A stretch of 64,000 bases of DNA from Castor canadensis (GCF_047511655.1 NC_133390.1:157477583-157541582); one strand, 5' to 3'. Shown: positions 42,701-46,069, counted from the first letter of the stretch. A program made the numbers and translations. The notes: generated from the sequence alone by a model not told the origin.

Positions 42701-42760
42701 GGGCCTCCTCTCAGCTGTCCGCCGCTGCATGCGCACGCCTGCAACTTCCGTTCCGCCACG
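12560..42760 (-). CDS. CDK5RAP1: CDK5RAP1, mitochondrial tRNA methylthiotransferase (complete gene)
   Basis: CDK5RAP1 is a MiaB-like radical-SAM enzyme. It converts i6A to ms2i6A in mitochondrial tRNAs, and was first described as a CDK5 activator-binding protein. Thirteen coding exons join without a frame break into 1,767 nt, 588 residues plus stop, about the length of the mammalian protein. Residues 1-102 are the variable N-terminus with mitochondrial presequence character ([14 protein letters not shown], Arg-rich, few acidics). The MTTase domain follows with cluster cysteines C110 (YGCQMN), C146 (VTCSI) and C184 (LGCMAE). The radical SAM motif is CDNMCSYC at C259/C263/C266. The TRAM-like C-terminus spans about 495-588. 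All three introns I could compare by protein content with human (from memory) fall at the same places. A 5' non-coding exon lies near 42,648 in a CpG-rich promoter. Confidence 0.97.
12578..12583 (-). terminator. CDK5RAP1: Probable CDK5RAP1 poly(A) signal (ATTAAA)
   Basis: ATTAAA, the commonest variant signal, lies 180 nt after the stop. I saw no AATAAA on this strand between here and the BPIFB gene. Confidence 0.55.
12763..12843 (-). CDS. CDK5RAP1: CDK5RAP1 last coding exon (residues 563-588, stop)
   Basis: Acceptor TTCTTTTAG, then [26 protein letters not shown] and TGA (12763-12765). It is 4.5 kb from the previous exon. It completes the TRAM domain. Confidence 0.96.
   Translation of the reverse strand: MTSASSQTLKGHGLCRTTLKDSLAYC
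13041..13152 (+). mobile_element. 5'-truncated L1 3' tail (GGGTGAATT type)
   Basis: 'GATGGAGGGGGTGAATTTCA' ... 'ACAACAATAAAAAAAAG'. The same tail recurs at 23,626, 26,356 and 38,281, which defines one L1 3' family. Confidence 0.75.
13505..13690 (+). mobile_element. Ancient MIR/L2-type fragment
   Basis: 'TTTACTGAGTGCTTATTGTA' and 'CTAGACATACAGAGGTAAAC' are characteristic of this old repeat class. Assignment is from memory. Confidence 0.5.
13811..14095 (-). mobile_element. B1-like SINE and ID-like SINE, minus orientation
   Basis: B1 at 13811-13923 ('TAGCCCAGGCTAGC', 'GGGACTACAGGCATGAGCC'), then a T18 tract and an ID complement at 13960-14052, followed by a short 7SL remnant. Confidence 0.8.
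14545..14862 (+). mobile_element. Trimeric SINE: two 7SL-type units plus ID
   Basis: Units at about 14545-14650, 14650-14770 and 14780-14862. The linker 'AAAATAACCAAGGCAAAAAG' before the ID part is the type-A linker. Confidence 0.8.
15119..15320 (-). mobile_element. B1-ID dimer SINE
   Basis: Plus-strand order T10, ID complement (to about 15187, its 5' end missing), 'TTGCATTGGTATTTTCAAGA' linker, then 7SL-type unit ending 'GTAAGCCACCAGCACCCAGC'. Confidence 0.85.
15321..17326 (-). other. CDK5RAP1 intron, mostly unique sequence
   Basis: No exon or recognised transposon is visible. A GGAA-rich purine stretch lies at about 16,803-16,860. Confidence 0.4.
17327..17467 (-). CDS. CDK5RAP1: CDK5RAP1 exon (residues 516-562)
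   Basis: Acceptor CTTTCTGCAG, donor GTAAGA, 47 codons in phase 0. It contains [20 protein letters not shown] and [11 protein letters not shown], the core of the TRAM RNA-binding domain. Confidence 0.98.
18480..18560 (+). mobile_element. ID-like SINE fragment
   Basis: 'GGGCTGAGTGGAGGTAGCTC' then 'AATGGTAAAAGTACC'. Only the 5' half is present, and it follows an A15 run. Confidence 0.5.
18620..19363 (+). mobile_element. Ancient LINE (L1/HAL1-like) fragment, left part
   Basis: The sequence runs like old mammalian L1/HAL1 copies: 'ACCTATGGAACAATATCAAA', 'ATAAACCCAGAAACTAAAAT', 'TTAAAAGCAGCCAGGGAAAA', 'AACAAAAGCTGAGAGGATTC'. It is broken by many stops. It is interrupted by the younger L1 at 19364-19861 and resumes after it. 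Confidence 0.65.
19364..19861 (+). mobile_element. Young 5'-truncated L1 3' end with perfect target-site duplication
   Basis: A 498-nt insertion ends in a G-rich tract (GAGGGGGTAGGGGGAAGAGG ... GGGGAGAAATGACCC) and ATATGAATAATAAAA plus A-tail. An 18-nt direct repeat AAATGGAGCTTCAATGTG flanks it exactly (19346-19363 and 19862-19879). Confidence 0.92.
20160..20281 (-). mobile_element. ID-like SINE remnant with (TTTTG)n tail
   Basis: 'GGGCTTGAACTCAGGGCCTC' preceded on the plus strand by (TTTTG) repeats, i.e. a CAAAA-type tail on the minus strand. Confidence 0.7.
20282..21600 (-). other. CDK5RAP1 intron, no recognised repeat
   Basis: AT-rich sequence without exons. I recognise no transposon family here. 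Confidence 0.35.
21600..22500 (+). mobile_element. Second ancient L1/HAL1-like fragment, split by a B1
   Basis: 'TTAGGTACCTGTGGAACAAT', 'TCTTGAAAGCAGTAAGAAAG', 'TTTCTCATCAGAAACCATGG' and 'AATATCCAGCAAAAATATTC' follow the same family as the copy at 18.6-19.4 kb. A B1 (21941-22043) is inserted in it. Confidence 0.65.
21941..22043 (+). mobile_element. B1-like SINE
   Basis: 'AGCCAGGTACGGTGGCACAC', 'TGTAATCCCAGTCC', 'GAAGCCAGCCTGG'. Confidence 0.85.
22584..22670 (+). mobile_element. ID-like SINE
   Basis: 'GGGCTGGAGGTGTAGCTCAA', 'AAGTGCAAGGCCCTTAGTTC', A10 tail. It carries the older 'GGAGGTGTAGCTC' head. Confidence 0.85.
22679..22812 (+). mobile_element. B1-like SINE
   Basis: 'GCCAGGCGTCTGTGGTGTGT', 'AGGAGGCTGAGGCAGGACGA', 'GAGGCCAGTCTGAACTACAT', CA-rich tail. 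Confidence 0.82.
22818..23030 (+). mobile_element. L1 ORF2 3'-region fragment
   Basis: 'TTTTCTATATAGTAGCAATG', 'ATACCATTTACAATAGCTCC', 'AATACTGAGATATAAATATT', 'ACTACAAAAACACTGATTTA' follow the L1 ORF2 end. It is frame-broken and lies just downstream of the exon at 23,061 in CDK5RAP1 orientation. Confidence 0.7.
23061..23210 (-). CDS. CDK5RAP1: CDK5RAP1 exon (residues 466-515)
   Basis: Acceptor TTAATTAATAG, donor GTGAGG, 50 codons in phase 0: [20 protein letters not shown] ... [11 protein letters not shown]. It links the radical SAM domain to TRAM. The acceptor's pyrimidine tract is poor apart from the T-run further upstream. Confidence 0.97.
23626..23752 (+). mobile_element. L1 3' tail with 9-nt target-site duplication
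   Basis: G9 start, 'GATGGAGGGGGTGAATTCAA' and 'AACAATAAAAATTTAAAAAG'. AATGATAGC is repeated at 23617-23625 and 23753-23761. Confidence 0.8.
23762..23886 (+). mobile_element. B1-like SINE
   Basis: 'GCCAAGCATGGTAGTACATG', 'CACTCAGGATGCTGAGGCAG', 'ATAGTGAGACACTGCCTC'. It lies directly after the L1 duplication. Confidence 0.87.
23889..24116 (+). mobile_element. B1-ID dimer SINE, type A
   Basis: Left 7SL-type unit, linker 'ACAAAATAACCAGAGCAAAA', then full-length ID with 'TGCTTTGCAAGTGTGAAGCC' and CAGTCCCAC. Confidence 0.88.
24291..24421 (-). CDS. CDK5RAP1: CDK5RAP1 exon (residues 422-465)
   Basis: Acceptor TATGACAG, donor GTGAGA. Two bases complete Gly422, then [19 protein letters not shown] and [18 protein letters not shown]. 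This is the C-terminal part of the radical SAM barrel, with the conserved FxGETEED motif of methylthiotransferases. Confidence 0.98.
24720..24812 (-). mobile_element. ID-like SINE
   Basis: T13 then 'GCAGTGCTACAGATCAAATT' and 'CCTACATCCCCAGCCC'. An older ID form. Confidence 0.8.
24900..25130 (-). mobile_element. Ancient MIR/L2-type fragment
   Basis: 'CATTTTATGAATGAGGAAAC' and 'TATCACACAGCCCGTAACAT' are typical phrases of this repeat class. Orientation is not certain. Confidence 0.45.
25336..25703 (+). mobile_element. Chimera: B1 head, internal L1 ORF2 piece, ID tail
   Basis: B1-type sequence at 25336-25430 runs into L1 ORF2-like sequence at 25431-25668 ('CCTACCGAAACCTATGGGAC', 'AGTTTATAGCCATGAGTGCA'). 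That joins 'AAACCCCAGTACCAC' plus A20, the end of an ID unit. The L1 piece lacks its own 3' end and poly(A). Confidence 0.7.
25893..26118 (+). mobile_element. B1-like SINE followed by ID-like SINE
   Basis: B1 at 25893-26022 ('GATGGGCATGGTGGTGCC', 'CTGTCTCAAATTAAAAAAC'), ID at 26026-26118 ('AGTTCGTTGGTAGAGCACTT', 'GAGTTCAATCCCTAGTACC'). Confidence 0.85.
26289..26344 (-). CDS. CDK5RAP1: CDK5RAP1 exon (56 nt, residues 403-421)
   Basis: Acceptor GTCTTGCAG, donor GTATGT. One base completes Gly403, then [18 protein letters not shown] and the first base of Gly422. It is a short exon defined by phase on both sides. Confidence 0.97.
26356..26495 (+). mobile_element. L1 3' tail
   Basis: 'GAATGATGCTGAGGGTGAAC', 'GGAAATGTCATAATGAAACC', 'ATATATGCAATAAAAATG'. 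More diverged than its relatives at 13.0, 23.6 and 38.3 kb. It starts only about 12 nt from the exon at 26,344, on the acceptor side in the CDK5RAP1 orientation. Confidence 0.7.
26670..26716 (-). mobile_element. ID-like SINE fragment
   Basis: 'GCCAGGTGCTCTACCACTTG' and 'GCCATTCCACCAGTCC' are the complement of the ID 5' part only. Confidence 0.65.
26981..27078 (-). CDS. CDK5RAP1: CDK5RAP1 exon (residues 371-402)
   Basis: Acceptor TTAATCAG, donor GTGAGA. 32 codons plus [22 protein letters not shown] then [12 protein letters not shown]. IHLPxQSGS is the conserved substrate/SAM-side loop of MiaB-type enzymes. Confidence 0.98.
27374..27604 (-). CDS. CDK5RAP1: CDK5RAP1 exon (residues 294-370)
   Basis: Acceptor TTTTTTTAG, donor GTGAGT, 77 codons in phase 0. 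It begins [15 protein letters not shown], the strand typical of radical SAM methylthiotransferases, and includes [15 protein letters not shown]. The largest internal exon. Confidence 0.98.
27623..27716 (+). mobile_element. ID-like SINE
   Basis: 'GGGGCTGCAGGTATGGCTC', 'CAAACCCCAGTCCCACC', A-tail. It begins about 18 nt outside the neighbouring exon. Confidence 0.87.
28150..28356 (+). mobile_element. B1-ID dimer SINE
   Basis: A 5'-shortened 7SL-type unit ('CCTATAATCCCAACTACTCA'), A-rich linker, then full ID 'GCTGGTGGAGTGGCTCAAGA' with an A17 tail. Confidence 0.85.
28357..29419 (-). other. CDK5RAP1 intron, mostly unique with one MIR-like stretch
   Basis: 'CATTCCAATAGCCCTGCAAA' and 'CACTGCACTATGCCACCTC' at about 29,035-29,225 look like an old MIR/L2 fragment. 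A 152-codon plus-strand reading frame at 28,527-28,985 has no recognised similarity. Confidence 0.4.
29420..29540 (-). CDS. CDK5RAP1: CDK5RAP1 exon with radical SAM cluster motif (residues 253-293)
   Basis: Acceptor TTTCCCCAG, donor [26 protein letters not shown] carries CxxxCxxC (C259, C263, C266), which binds the SAM-cleaving [4Fe-4S] cluster. GRERSRP follows. All three cysteines are intact, so the enzyme is predicted active. Confidence 0.99.
29828..29918 (-). mobile_element. ID-like SINE
   Basis: T12, 'GGTGGTACTGACACTTGAAC', 'CACCACTCCGCCAGCCC'. Confidence 0.88.
30200..30294 (+). mobile_element. ID-like SINE
   Basis: 'GACTTGAGGTATGGCTCAAG', 'AGCCCTGAGTTCAAACC', A20 tail. Confidence 0.87.
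30843..30962 (-). mobile_element. B1-like SINE
   Basis: 'GTTTTGAAACAAGCTCTTGC', 'TAGCCCAGGTTGACC', 'GCCACCATGCCCACC'. Confidence 0.85.
31310..31520 (-). CDS. CDK5RAP1: CDK5RAP1 exon (residues 183-253)
   Basis: Acceptor CCTCCCAG, donor GTGAGT. It starts by completing Gly183 then C184[14 protein letters not shown]. C184 is the third cysteine of the MTTase auxiliary cluster. [12 protein letters not shown] and the linker up to SAFV follow. Confidence 0.98.
31767..32016 (-). mobile_element. Two ID-like SINEs, minus orientation
   Basis: Copies at 31767-31868 ('GCTGAGGATCAAACCTAAGA') and 31921-32016 ('GGGCAGTACTAGGCTTTGAA', 'GCCACATCCCCAGCCCC'), separated by about 50 nt. Confidence 0.8.
32178..32478 (-). 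mobile_element. ID-like SINE adjoining a type-A B1-ID dimer
   Basis: ID complement at 32178-32262, then a dimer complement (32263-32478) with T15, 'TGCAAAGCAGGCTC', linker 'TTGGCTCTGATTATTTTGG' and 7SL-type unit. 'CCACCAGCAG' joins the first to the T-run of the second, so the dimer may have integrated at the edge of the ID. Confidence 0.82.
32521..32622 (+). mobile_element. B1-like SINE
   Basis: 'GCTGAGCACGGTGGCATACT', 'GAGTTCAAGGCCAGCC', 'GTGAGACCCTGTCTCC'. The 'TAATCCCAGC' segment is deleted. Confidence 0.82.
32625..33130 (+). mobile_element. Old L1 3' end carrying an ID insertion
   Basis: 'GCATTATTCACAACGGCC', 'GGAGTATTATTCAGCC' then ID at 32774-32862 ('GGTGTAGCTTAGTGGTAGAG'), then 'GGACAAATATTACATAACTC' continuing the L1 3' region. 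Same class as the element at 9.0-9.6 kb. Confidence 0.8.
33419..33814 (-). mobile_element. 5'-truncated L1 3' end (copy 1 of nested pair)
   Basis: Minus-strand L1: 'CATATGTGCATACAAGGCTT', the C-rich complement of the G-tract (33,460-33,520), 'AGCAGAAACTATTTTGCCC', ending at 'AATTTTTTAGGTGTC'. It is the same family as 19,364-19,861 but the opposite strand. CAGAGCACTT flanks it at 33409-33418 and 33815-33824. Confidence 0.9.
33841..34132 (-). mobile_element. 5'-truncated L1 3' end (copy 2, nested)
   Basis: A shorter copy of the same family, ending near 'TTCTAAGTTAATTCTTC'. An exact 26-nt direct repeat flanks it (33815-33840 and 34133-34158), beginning CAGAGCACTTATTTTTATTT. Confidence 0.9.
34159..34221 (-). 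mobile_element. ID-like SINE split by the L1 insertion
   Basis: 'GGAGGTACTGGACCTCACAC', 'GAGCCTCTCAGCCAGCC'. ACCAGAGCACTTATTT occurs at 33813-33828 and 34222-34237, so the SINE plus nested L1 sit inside one duplication. Confidence 0.82.
34250..34720 (+). mobile_element. Old DNA-transposon-like repeat carrying a type-B dimer
   Basis: 'GAACTGTCCAACAGAACTTT' and 'GTCATATGTGACTACTGAGC' at left and 'GTGGCTAATGGCTACTGTAT' at right are one old repeat. Relatives occur at 48.5 and 58.5 kb. The dimer (34405-34625, minus) interrupts it. Family name not resolved. Confidence 0.55.
35062..35162 (-). CDS. CDK5RAP1: CDK5RAP1 exon (residues 149-183)
   Basis: Acceptor GATCTTTTCAG, donor GTATCC. It completes Arg149, then [20 protein letters not shown] and [13 protein letters not shown], then the first base of Gly183. 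This is the Rossmann-like part of the MTTase domain leading to C184. Confidence 0.98.
35508..35590 (-). mobile_element. ID-like SINE
   Basis: 'GGGGGTTTGAACTCAGGGCT', 'CTAGGTGGGCACTCTACC', 'GCCATGCCTCCAATCC'. Confidence 0.85.
36142..36357 (-). mobile_element. B1-ID dimer SINE
   Basis: ID complement, then linker 'TTTTTGTGGTGGGTAGTTTC', then 7SL-type unit ending 'GAGCCACCGACACCTGC'. It has a type-B linker but a nearly full ID half. Confidence 0.85.
36497..36531 (-). CDS. CDK5RAP1: CDK5RAP1 micro-exon (35 nt, residues 138-149)
   Basis: Acceptor CATTCAG, donor GTACAA. 11 codons [11 protein letters not shown] plus AG of Arg149. It carries C146, the second cysteine of the auxiliary [4Fe-4S] site. 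Skipping it would shift the frame, as 35 is not a multiple of three. Confidence 0.97.
36773..36921 (+). mobile_element. Very short L1 3' end with 12-nt target-site duplication
   Basis: Only about 149 nt, including the G-rich tract (GGGAGGGGGTGGGGGGAAGG) and 'ATATGAATAAAATAAAAATT' tail. AAAACTGAACCC is repeated at 36761-36772 and 36922-36933. Confidence 0.9.
36979..37102 (-). mobile_element. B1-like SINE
   Basis: 'TAGGGACTTGCTATATAGCC', 'CAATCCTCCTGCCTC', 'CACCAAGCCCAGT'. It lies 200 nt from the next exon. Confidence 0.85.
37306..37409 (-). CDS. CDK5RAP1: CDK5RAP1 exon (residues 103-137)
   Basis: Acceptor CTCGTTTCAG, donor GTATAT. It completes Val103, then [20 protein letters not shown], the start of the MTTase (UPF0004) domain with cluster cysteine C110. 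[13 protein letters not shown] follows. Confidence 0.99.
37555..38171 (-). mobile_element. Solo LTR candidate (endogenous retrovirus-like), sense to CDK5RAP1
   Basis: On the minus strand it starts TGGGGGGAGTGG and ends AGTCACCCCCA, an imperfect TG...CA inverted pair, 617 nt long. A TATA box (TATAAAAG, 37943-37936) lies about 230 nt in. Downstream is a purine-rich stretch with repeated 'AAAGAAAACACGGGACAG'-like wording and a (CTG)n run (37835-37852). No primer-binding site or internal genes follow. No clean target-site duplication was found, so it is old or the edges are slightly off. It is the non-coding LTR only. Confidence 0.6.
37835..37852 (+). repeat. (CAG)n short trinucleotide run
   Basis: Five to six CAG units inside the LTR candidate, non-coding. 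Confidence 0.8.
38281..38435 (+). mobile_element. L1 3' tail
   Basis: 'AAACATGGAGGGGGTGAATC', 'AATTAAGATACATTATTAGC', 'ATTATACACTAATAAAAAAT'. Confidence 0.75.
38639..38850 (+). mobile_element. B1-ID dimer SINE, type B
   Basis: Left unit 'GAAGCTGATGGCTCACACCT', linker 'AAAACTCACCACAAAAAACA', then a shortened ID 'GGTTCAAGGTGTAGGCCCTG' and A21 tail. Confidence 0.86.
38890..38979 (-). mobile_element. ID-like SINE
   Basis: 'TATTGGGTTTTGAACCCAGG', 'CTACCGCCTGAGCCATGCC', 'TCCAGCCC'. Confidence 0.88.
39663..39880 (+). mobile_element. ID-like SINE followed by two ID remnants
   Basis: Full ID at 39663-39752, then partial repeats of the ID 3' part at about 39765-39817 ('GCGCTTGCCCGATATGC', 'GCAGCACCACAAATAAAT') and 39828-39872 ('GAAGCCCTGGCTTCAACCCC'). 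Confidence 0.75.
40068..40232 (+). mobile_element. B1-like SINE plus ID remnant
   Basis: B1 at 40068-40182 ('CCTATAATCCCAACACTTGA', 'GCCAGCCTGGGCTACATAAC'), then 'GCAGAGTGCCTGTCTACC', an ID lacking its head. Confidence 0.82.
40282..40374 (-). mobile_element. ID-like SINE
   Basis: 'AGGGACTGAATTCAGGGCCT', 'CTTTACCACTGAGCTACATC', 'CAGTGCCAGCCC'. Confidence 0.82.
40555..40861 (-). CDS. CDK5RAP1: CDK5RAP1 first coding exon (start codon, residues 1-102)
   Basis: ATG at 40861-40859 opens [15 protein letters not shown]. The exon begins 13 nt upstream at 40874 after the acceptor TTCTTTTACAG. The N-terminus is rich in Leu, Ser and Arg with few acidic residues, fitting a mitochondrial targeting sequence. 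The end [18 protein letters not shown] runs into the MTTase domain. The donor is GTTGGT, a weak GT site. I chose this ATG because it is the first in the exon and matches the family N-terminus. Confidence 0.96.
41005..41245 (+). mobile_element. Two B1-like SINEs
   Basis: First at 41005-41108 ('AGCTGGGCTTGGTGGCACAC', 'GTGAGACTCTACCTC'). Second, more diverged, at 41135-41245 ('CACCTGCTGCCCCAGCTACT', 'CCAGGCCAGCCTGGGTAAC'). Confidence 0.78.
41400..41580 (-). mobile_element. Ancient MIR/L2-type fragment
   Basis: 'CTTCACAGCAATCCTCTGTG' and 'CATTATTACTACCCACATTC' fit this class. Confidence 0.5.
41627..41850 (-). mobile_element. B1-ID dimer SINE
   Basis: T17, 'GGTGGGACTTGGGTTTGAAC', full ID complement, linker 'TTTTTATGTTGGGCATTTTC', 7SL-type unit ending 'GAGCCACCAGCACCTGGC'. 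Confidence 0.88.
42050..42535 (+). mobile_element. Two MIR-type repeats upstream of CDK5RAP1 exon 1
   Basis: 42,050-42,235 has 'CTATTTCTGCACGTGTGAAA' and 'TGGGGCTAGCGGCACCTACC'. 42,330-42,535 has 'CCTAATCCTCACAACAACCA' and 'TTCAAGGTCACAGAGG'. Both lie in the first intron on the gene strand. Confidence 0.6.
42648..42760 (-). other. CDK5RAP1: CDK5RAP1 5' non-coding exon (start site approximate)
   Basis: A perfect donor GTGAGTC (minus strand 42647-42641) follows CGTGGTCTGGGAG. No ATG-initiated frame from here continues into the next exon, so it is taken as 5'UTR. The transcription start is placed near the ETS/NRF-1 cluster and is an estimate. Confidence 0.65.
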
Positions 42761-42810
42761 ACTTCCGTCAGAAACGGCCCAACGGAAGTACTTCCTCTAA
42801 ACGATCCGGG
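42670..42810 (-). promoter_or_regulatory. CDK5RAP1: CDK5RAP1 CpG-rich promoter with ETS/NRF-2-type and NRF-1-like sites
   Basis: GC- and CpG-rich, TATA-less. ETS cores: CCGGAAGT at 42678-42685, ACTTCCG at 42744-42750 and 42761-42767, CGGAAGT at 42783-42789, ACTTCCT at 42790-42796. An NRF-1-like palindrome-type core GCATGCGCAC lies at about 42727-42736. Such clusters (GABP/NRF-2 plus NRF-1) are typical of nuclear genes for mitochondrial proteins. Binding itself is inference. Confidence 0.7.
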
Positions 42811-42906
42811 TGACCCCAGGCTGCTTACTGGCTTAGAAATATCCACTGAACAATGCAGTACCCACTAGCCAGTAAGGGGCAATTGAGCTCTTGAAAGGCG
42901 GTGAGA

Positions 42907-43062
42907 GGCCGGACGTGGTAATGCACGTTGTAATCCTGCCCCTCTGGAGGCTGCCGGAGGAGGAGCACGTGTTCTAGCCCTGGCTGTCCTCGAACTCAGT
43001 GCTCCTCCTGCGTCAGCCTCCCAAATACTAGGATTACAGATAGGGACCACCACGCCCAGCTT
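42907..43062. mobile_element. Two B1-like SINEs in inverted orientation
   Basis: A plus-strand B1 part (42907-42972) meets a minus-strand B1 part (42973-43062). GGAGGCTGCCGGAGGAGG and its near-complement CCTCCTGCGTCAGCCTCC form the arms. It lies just upstream of the CDK5RAP1 promoter. Confidence 0.8.
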
Positions 43063-43133
43063 CTGGGCAACATTTTGAAGCTTTCTTTCAAAGCAAAAAG
43101 GTGGTGATGAGTACAAATTAATTGTGCCCCAAG

Positions 43134-43231
43134 TTGGTCTAGGGGTATAGCTGAGTAGTAGAGCTCTTCTTGCCTACCTATAGTGAGGCCCTGGGTTTGG
43201 TCCCCAACACCACACACACACACACACACAA
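43134..43231 (+). mobile_element. ID-like SINE with (CA)n tail
   Basis: 'GGTCTAGGGGTATAGCTGAG', 'GGTTTGGTCCCCAACACC' then (CA)10. Confidence 0.85.
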
Positions 43232-43960
43232 GTGCCCTAAATGTAACGTATACACAGGCTGTCCAAGGGGGAAAAAAAAGTGTAAAGTAGCTCTCAATAA
43301 TTTTTATATTGATTATGTTTTGAAATAATAGTTGAGACATAGTGGAATGTACTAAATAGATATATTATTTGAATTCCATCTGTTTCCTTTTACTTTTTAA
43401 TGTAACTACTAGGACATCTTAAATCACATCCCTGGCTCATATCCTATTTCTATGGGAGGGCCCTGTTGTGTAGGCTGATTGTTACCAAGTCCTTACTGCT
43501 CACTGCTCAACCAAAAACCTAGGAGACTGAAGTTGGTGGAAGGAGATAGGTTTATTCAAAGCCCATCCTGAAAAAGACAGAGGAGACTCTCCATCTCATA
43601 TCTCCGTATCTTAGATGGGTTTAGGGTGCAAAGAGCTTTTATGGGGGACAAAGGGGGAATCCACAAAAACAGTGGGTCAGAAGTCCATGCACTGGGCAGG
43701 GTCTTGTCAGTTAAAGATGTGTCTTCTTTCCTATCCTCTAGGGGGAACCTCACAATGGACTTTTATCTCCTGCAGCTAATTAACTAGAACCTGAGCAAGG
43801 GCTTCTCTTCAGCAAAAAAAAAAAAAAATACTAGGAAGGGGCAGAAGACAAAAAGAAGAAAGAGGGAGCAAGGGAGCCCCAGTTACATAATGACTTTCCA
43901 GTGCATTTCTGCACATACACTGTCCTAGAGTTCTAGACCAATAGCCCAGCTGCCTGTTTG
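43232..43960. other. Intergenic, unique-looking sequence
   Basis: No exon or recognised repeat. An A14 run lies at about 43,815. Confidence 0.35.
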
Positions 43961-45215
43961 GCACCTCCCATTAATGTGTGACAACCATCTCTAACGTCTT
44001 CATTTCCAAACCTGTTCCTTCCAGCCTGACCCATCCCAGCAAATCAACCAACCTTGCAGAAGAAACTGAAGTGTCATTTTGTCTCCTCTCCTTCAATTTC
44101 CACATTCAATTTGTCAGCAGTCCTGTGAGCTCTAACTCCAATATATCTCACACTTGTCCACTTCCCATGCTCTGCTGCCACAGTTCTAAGCCCAAAAGAC
44201 ACCATCTCATCAGAAACCATCACAGTCCCCTGCTAACCAATCTCTTGCTTCTGCCCTTGCCCTTGTCTCCCAGTACTATTTCCTACATAGAGCCTAAAGG
44301 GGTTTGTTTGTCTGTTTTAATTAAATCAAGTCATGTCACTCCCCTGATGAAAACTTTCATTTGCATCCTTGCAATAAAATCCAAACTTCCCTTTTTTGAC
44401 AATGCTAGGGCTTGAACTCCAGGCTTCCCACTTGACAGGCAAGTGCTCTACCTTTTGAGCCTCCAGCCTGAAATCCAGACTTTCTTCTGCTTCCTGGAGC
44501 CTGCAACATCTGACCCCTACTTACTCTCACATCTCCAACTCATTTCCTTTTTACTATTTACTTTTCTTTACTATATGTTGACTATACGTAAACTACATAA
44601 ATTTACTTTGCTCCTTCAATAATCCACACACATGTTAAAGCCTTTGTACTTACTAACATTCCGGAATGCTCTTCCCTCAAGCTGTTCCATGACTACCCCC
44701 TTTACATCATTTAGGTCTCAACTTAGATATCTTTTCCTTTTTTTTTTTTTTGCAGTACTGGGGTTTGAACTCAGGGCTTTACACTTGCTAGGCTACTACT
44801 TGAGCCACTGTACCAGCCCCTTTTGTGTTGAGTATTTTCAAGATAGGGTCGCTCCAACTATTTGCCCTGGCTGGCCTCGAACTTTGATCTTCCTGCTCTC
44901 TGCCTCCCAAGTAGCTATGATTACAGACGTGAGTCTCCAGCACCTGGCTGAAATATCAACTTTTCAAAAAGGCTCTTACACCCTATGTAACTACTTCCAT
45001 CATTGATGACATCATTTTCTTCACAATCTTTATCACTATCCAAAACTTTGGCATTACTTCATTTGCCATTGTCTGCTCCCCATTCTGTCAGCTTGCTGAG
45101 TGAGGGACTCATTGTATCTTGTTCACTGCTATATTCCCACCATCTACACAGGGACACAGGGTTTGATTCATAGAAGGGCTTAACAAATATTCCATGAAGG
45201 AATACATGATTGATT
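43960..45215 (+). mobile_element. L2-type LINE remnant carrying SINE insertions
   Basis: 'TGGAGCCTGCAACATCTGAC', 'TTCATTTGCATCCTTGCAA', 'GTCTCAACTTAGATATC', 'GTATCTTGTTCACTGCTATA' read like an old L2. An ID (44390-44470, minus) and a B1-ID dimer (44735-44950, minus) interrupt it. Confidence 0.6.
44735..44950 (-). mobile_element. B1-ID dimer SINE inside L2
   Basis: T12, 'GCAGTACTGGGGTTTGAACT', partly shortened ID, linker 'TTTTGTGTTGAGTATTTTC', 7SL-type unit ending 'CTCCAGCACCTGGC'. Confidence 0.86.
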
Positions 45216-45424
45216 TCTGCCTTAGTCTGGGACCCCAGAAGCAGACCCTGAGACAGGAATCTGAGTGCAGGGAGCTGATTTGGAAGGTGGTTGCAGGAAA
45301 TGTGGGGAGGGTAGTGGAGGCTGAGATAGGAGAGTCACCTAATAAATACTGTTATGAAGCAAGTTCCTTGTGAGCATCTGAGTCTTCATCCTTCTGGGGA
45401 ACTCTGGGAAACAGAGTTGAACAT

Positions 45425-46045
45425 TATGATAGTTAATTTTATGTATGTCAGCTTGACTGGGCCACAGGATGCCCAGATACCTGGTGACATGTTATTTCTG
45501 GTTGTATCTGTGGAGGTGTTTCTGAGAATTTTTATTTTGCAGTGCTGTGGATCAAACCCACAGCCTTATGCATTTCAGGCAAGTACTCCACCACTGAGCT
45601 ACATGCCCAGCCCACGTGAAGGTATTTCTGAAGGAAGAGATTTGTATTTGAATTGGTGGCTGAGTAAAGCACATTGCTCTCCCCAACATAGGTGGTCATC
45701 ATCCCACCTCTTCAGGGCCCAGGTAGAATAAAAAGGCAGAGAATTCCTTTTCTGCCTCACTGCTGGAACTGAGACATCCATCTTCTGCCCTTGAGCTGGT
45801 ACTTATATCTTGGTGTTCCTGGTTCTCAGTCCTTCCTATTTGGACAGGAATTTGTAACATTGGCTTTCTTGGGTGTCCATTACAGATGGCAAATTGTGGG
45901 ACTTAGCGTCCATAACCATGAGAGCCAATTCTTCATAAAATATCATTCTAGAGCTGCAAGCCTAGCTCAAGTGGTAGAGTGCCTGCCTAGCAAATGCAAG
46001 ACCCTGAACTCAAACTCCAGTATTGCCAAATAATAATAATAATTT
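45425..46045 (+). mobile_element. Old interspersed repeat (family unresolved) with two ID insertions
   Basis: 'AGTTAATTTTATGTATGTCA', 'GACTGGGCCACAGGATGCCC', 'TGAGTAAAGCACATTGCTCT', 'CATAACCATGAGAGCCAATT' are phrases of a common mammalian repeat. ID elements sit at 45531-45614 (minus) and 45951-46034 (plus). Confidence 0.55.
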
Positions 46046-46069
46046 TCTAGATATAGATATTAAATACTA

